A DNA stretch of 64,000 nt from contig JAFEFW010000637.1 in the NCBI GenBank assembly GCA_018240405.1, forward strand, positions 62,001-126,000, written 5' to 3'. The notes beneath the pieces were generated by a model that saw nothing but the letters and a program-made list of their open reading frames with translations, searched no databases and was not told the DNA's origin. This document shows, in pieces, positions 63,183 to 64,000 of this stretch (position 1 is its first letter; each line of letters starts with the position of its first letter). A program made the position numbers and the translations under genes. The DNA comes from Pseudomonadota bacterium (GTDB lineage: Bacteria; Pseudomonadota; Alphaproteobacteria; Acetobacterales; Acetobacteraceae).

Positions 63183-63269
63183 GATTGTCCCATTTGGGTC
63201 GTGAAGGCCGATCCTGTTTATGGCGCTGATGTGATGCCGATTCGGCCGCGATTCAAGCGGGTGCCTGGT

Positions 63270-64000
63270 TCACCGCACCAGCGCCTGGGCGATTCTCTCC
63301 CGGGTCAGCGGCATGTCGCGAATGCGCACGCCCAGGGCATGGGCGACGGCGTTGCCGATGGCCGCGGCGGTGGGACCGAATGTGGCCTCGCCCATGCCCA
63401 GCGTCGGCATGTCGGGGTTGTGCATGATGACGGTGTCGATCTCGGGCACCTCGGAGAAGCGCATGATCGGGTAGGAGTCCCAGTCGAGCGAGGTGATGCC
63501 CGCGCCGTCGATCTGCACCTTCTCCTTGAGCGTCATCGACGCTGCGTGGATGATGCCGCCGTCCAACTGGTTGCGGGCGCCGTCGGGATTGATGACCAAG
63601 CCGGCATCGGCGGCGCACCAGACGCGGCGCAGCTTCACCTCATAATCCACGTCCAGCTCGACGGCGACGCAGGCATAGGCCGCCCGGTTCTTGTACTGCG
63701 CCCAGGCCAGGCCAAGGCCGCGCCCGGTCCCCGCTGGTCCGCGCTTGGACCATTGGCAACGCGCTGCGACGTCCTCGATCAGCCGCCGCGCGCGCTGGTC
63801 CGACAGCAGCGACAGGCGGTAGGCGACCGGATCGACGCCGGCACGTTCGGCCAACTCATCCATGAAACATTCAATGGCGTAGACATTTGGCAACGCGCCG
63901 AGGCCGCGCAGCGAAGACGTTCGCACGACCGTCTCCAGCGCCAGATGGTGGATGACGCGCTTCGCCGGAAAGTCATACAGCGGGATGCCGTTGCGGGTGC
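63270..64000 (-). CDS. Molybdopterin-dependent hydroxylase large subunit, C-terminal part (truncated by window edge)
   Basis: About 243 residues are visible; the 5' part lies beyond 64000, where the frame is still open. The sequence includes FPAKRVIHHL, SSLRGLGALPNVYAIECFMDELA and, near the C-terminus, GEATFGPTAAAIGNAVAHALG, which are typical of xanthine dehydrogenase/aldehyde oxidase (CoxL-like) large subunits that bind molybdopterin. The GEATFGP element contains the catalytic glutamate of this family. Substrate unknown. The iron-sulfur and FAD subunits would lie to the right. Confidence 0.88.
   Translation of the reverse strand, partial: TRNGIPLYDFPAKRVIHHLALETVVRTSSLRGLGALPNVYAIECFMDELAERAGVDPVAYRLSLLSDQRARRLIEDVAARCQWSKRGPAGTGRGLGLAWAQYKNRAAYACVAVELDVDYEVKLRRVWCAADAGLVINPDGARNQLDGGIIHAASMTLKEKVQIDGAGITSLDWDSYPIMRFSEVPEIDTVIMHNPDMPTLGMGEATFGPTAAAIGNAVAHALGVRIRDMPLTRERIAQALVR

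Overview
The window is 64 kb of GC-rich chromosomal DNA from an alphaproteobacterium, most probably Rhodospirillales/Acetobacteraceae (a Rhodopila/Roseomonas-like lineage). This is inferred from gene content: an NDUFA12 complex I subunit, a COQ9-family protein, a DUF2155 protein, LptF, ETF alpha/beta and a LexA box of the alphaproteobacterial GTTC-N7-GTTC type. No phage, plasmid, IS element or CRISPR array is visible.

Layout. 0.25-8 kb: a MocR-type regulator, a VapBC module, rpsU, def, a COQ9-family gene, lepA, one tRNA-Ser(GGA) and a second antitoxin/PIN toxin pair. 7.2-13.2 kb: two divergent operons of seven catabolic genes (two luciferase-like oxidoreductases, enoyl-CoA hydratase, FAH-family hydrolase, small EthD-like protein, HSL-family esterase, SDR). 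They could form a pathway of Baeyer-Villiger-like oxidation, ester/C-C hydrolysis and beta-oxidation. 13.3-16.5 kb: a multipass membrane protein and a DHA2-type efflux pump. 16.6-22.1 kb: pseudoazurin and norC-norB-norQ-norD, a nitric oxide reductase block with a strong intrinsic terminator between norB and norQ, a REP-like inverted pair between norQ and norD, and an FNR/Nnr-like site upstream.

22.2-31 kb: an acyl-carrier-like small protein, ruvC, a GT2 glycosyltransferase, folD-yggU-yggT, an esterase, an unknown gene with a perfect LexA-type box in its promoter, an RgpF-like glycosyltransferase and a NrdJ-C-terminal-like TSCPD protein. 31.2-34.3 kb: a tightly packed operon ndufa12-mlaD-(72 aa)-DUF2155-otsB-HAD. 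34.4-36.7 kb: an unusual protein combining a cysteine-peptidase-like region with three cadherin-like repeats. 36.7-43.7 kb: a 2-keto-4-pentenoate hydratase/FAH pair, the queuosine genes tgt-queF, a large MscS-type channel and a HIG1-like protein.

44-51.7 kb: etfB-etfA-hbd, a methyltransferase, an SDR, a quinone oxidoreductase and an amidohydrolase. 52.1-56.7 kb: one 1523-residue protein made almost wholly of six ~257-residue tandem repeats of a domain I do not recognise; this is the most novel-looking object in the window. 56.8-64 kb: an AidB-like acyl-CoA dehydrogenase, a CobW-family GTPase, a GT4 glycosyltransferase, lptF, a DUF2076 protein and the C-terminal part of a molybdopterin hydroxylase that runs off the right edge. 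Taken together the genes suggest a metabolically versatile respiratory organism that degrades acyl-CoA-linked or cyclic substrates and reduces NO through a cupredoxin-fed NorCB.
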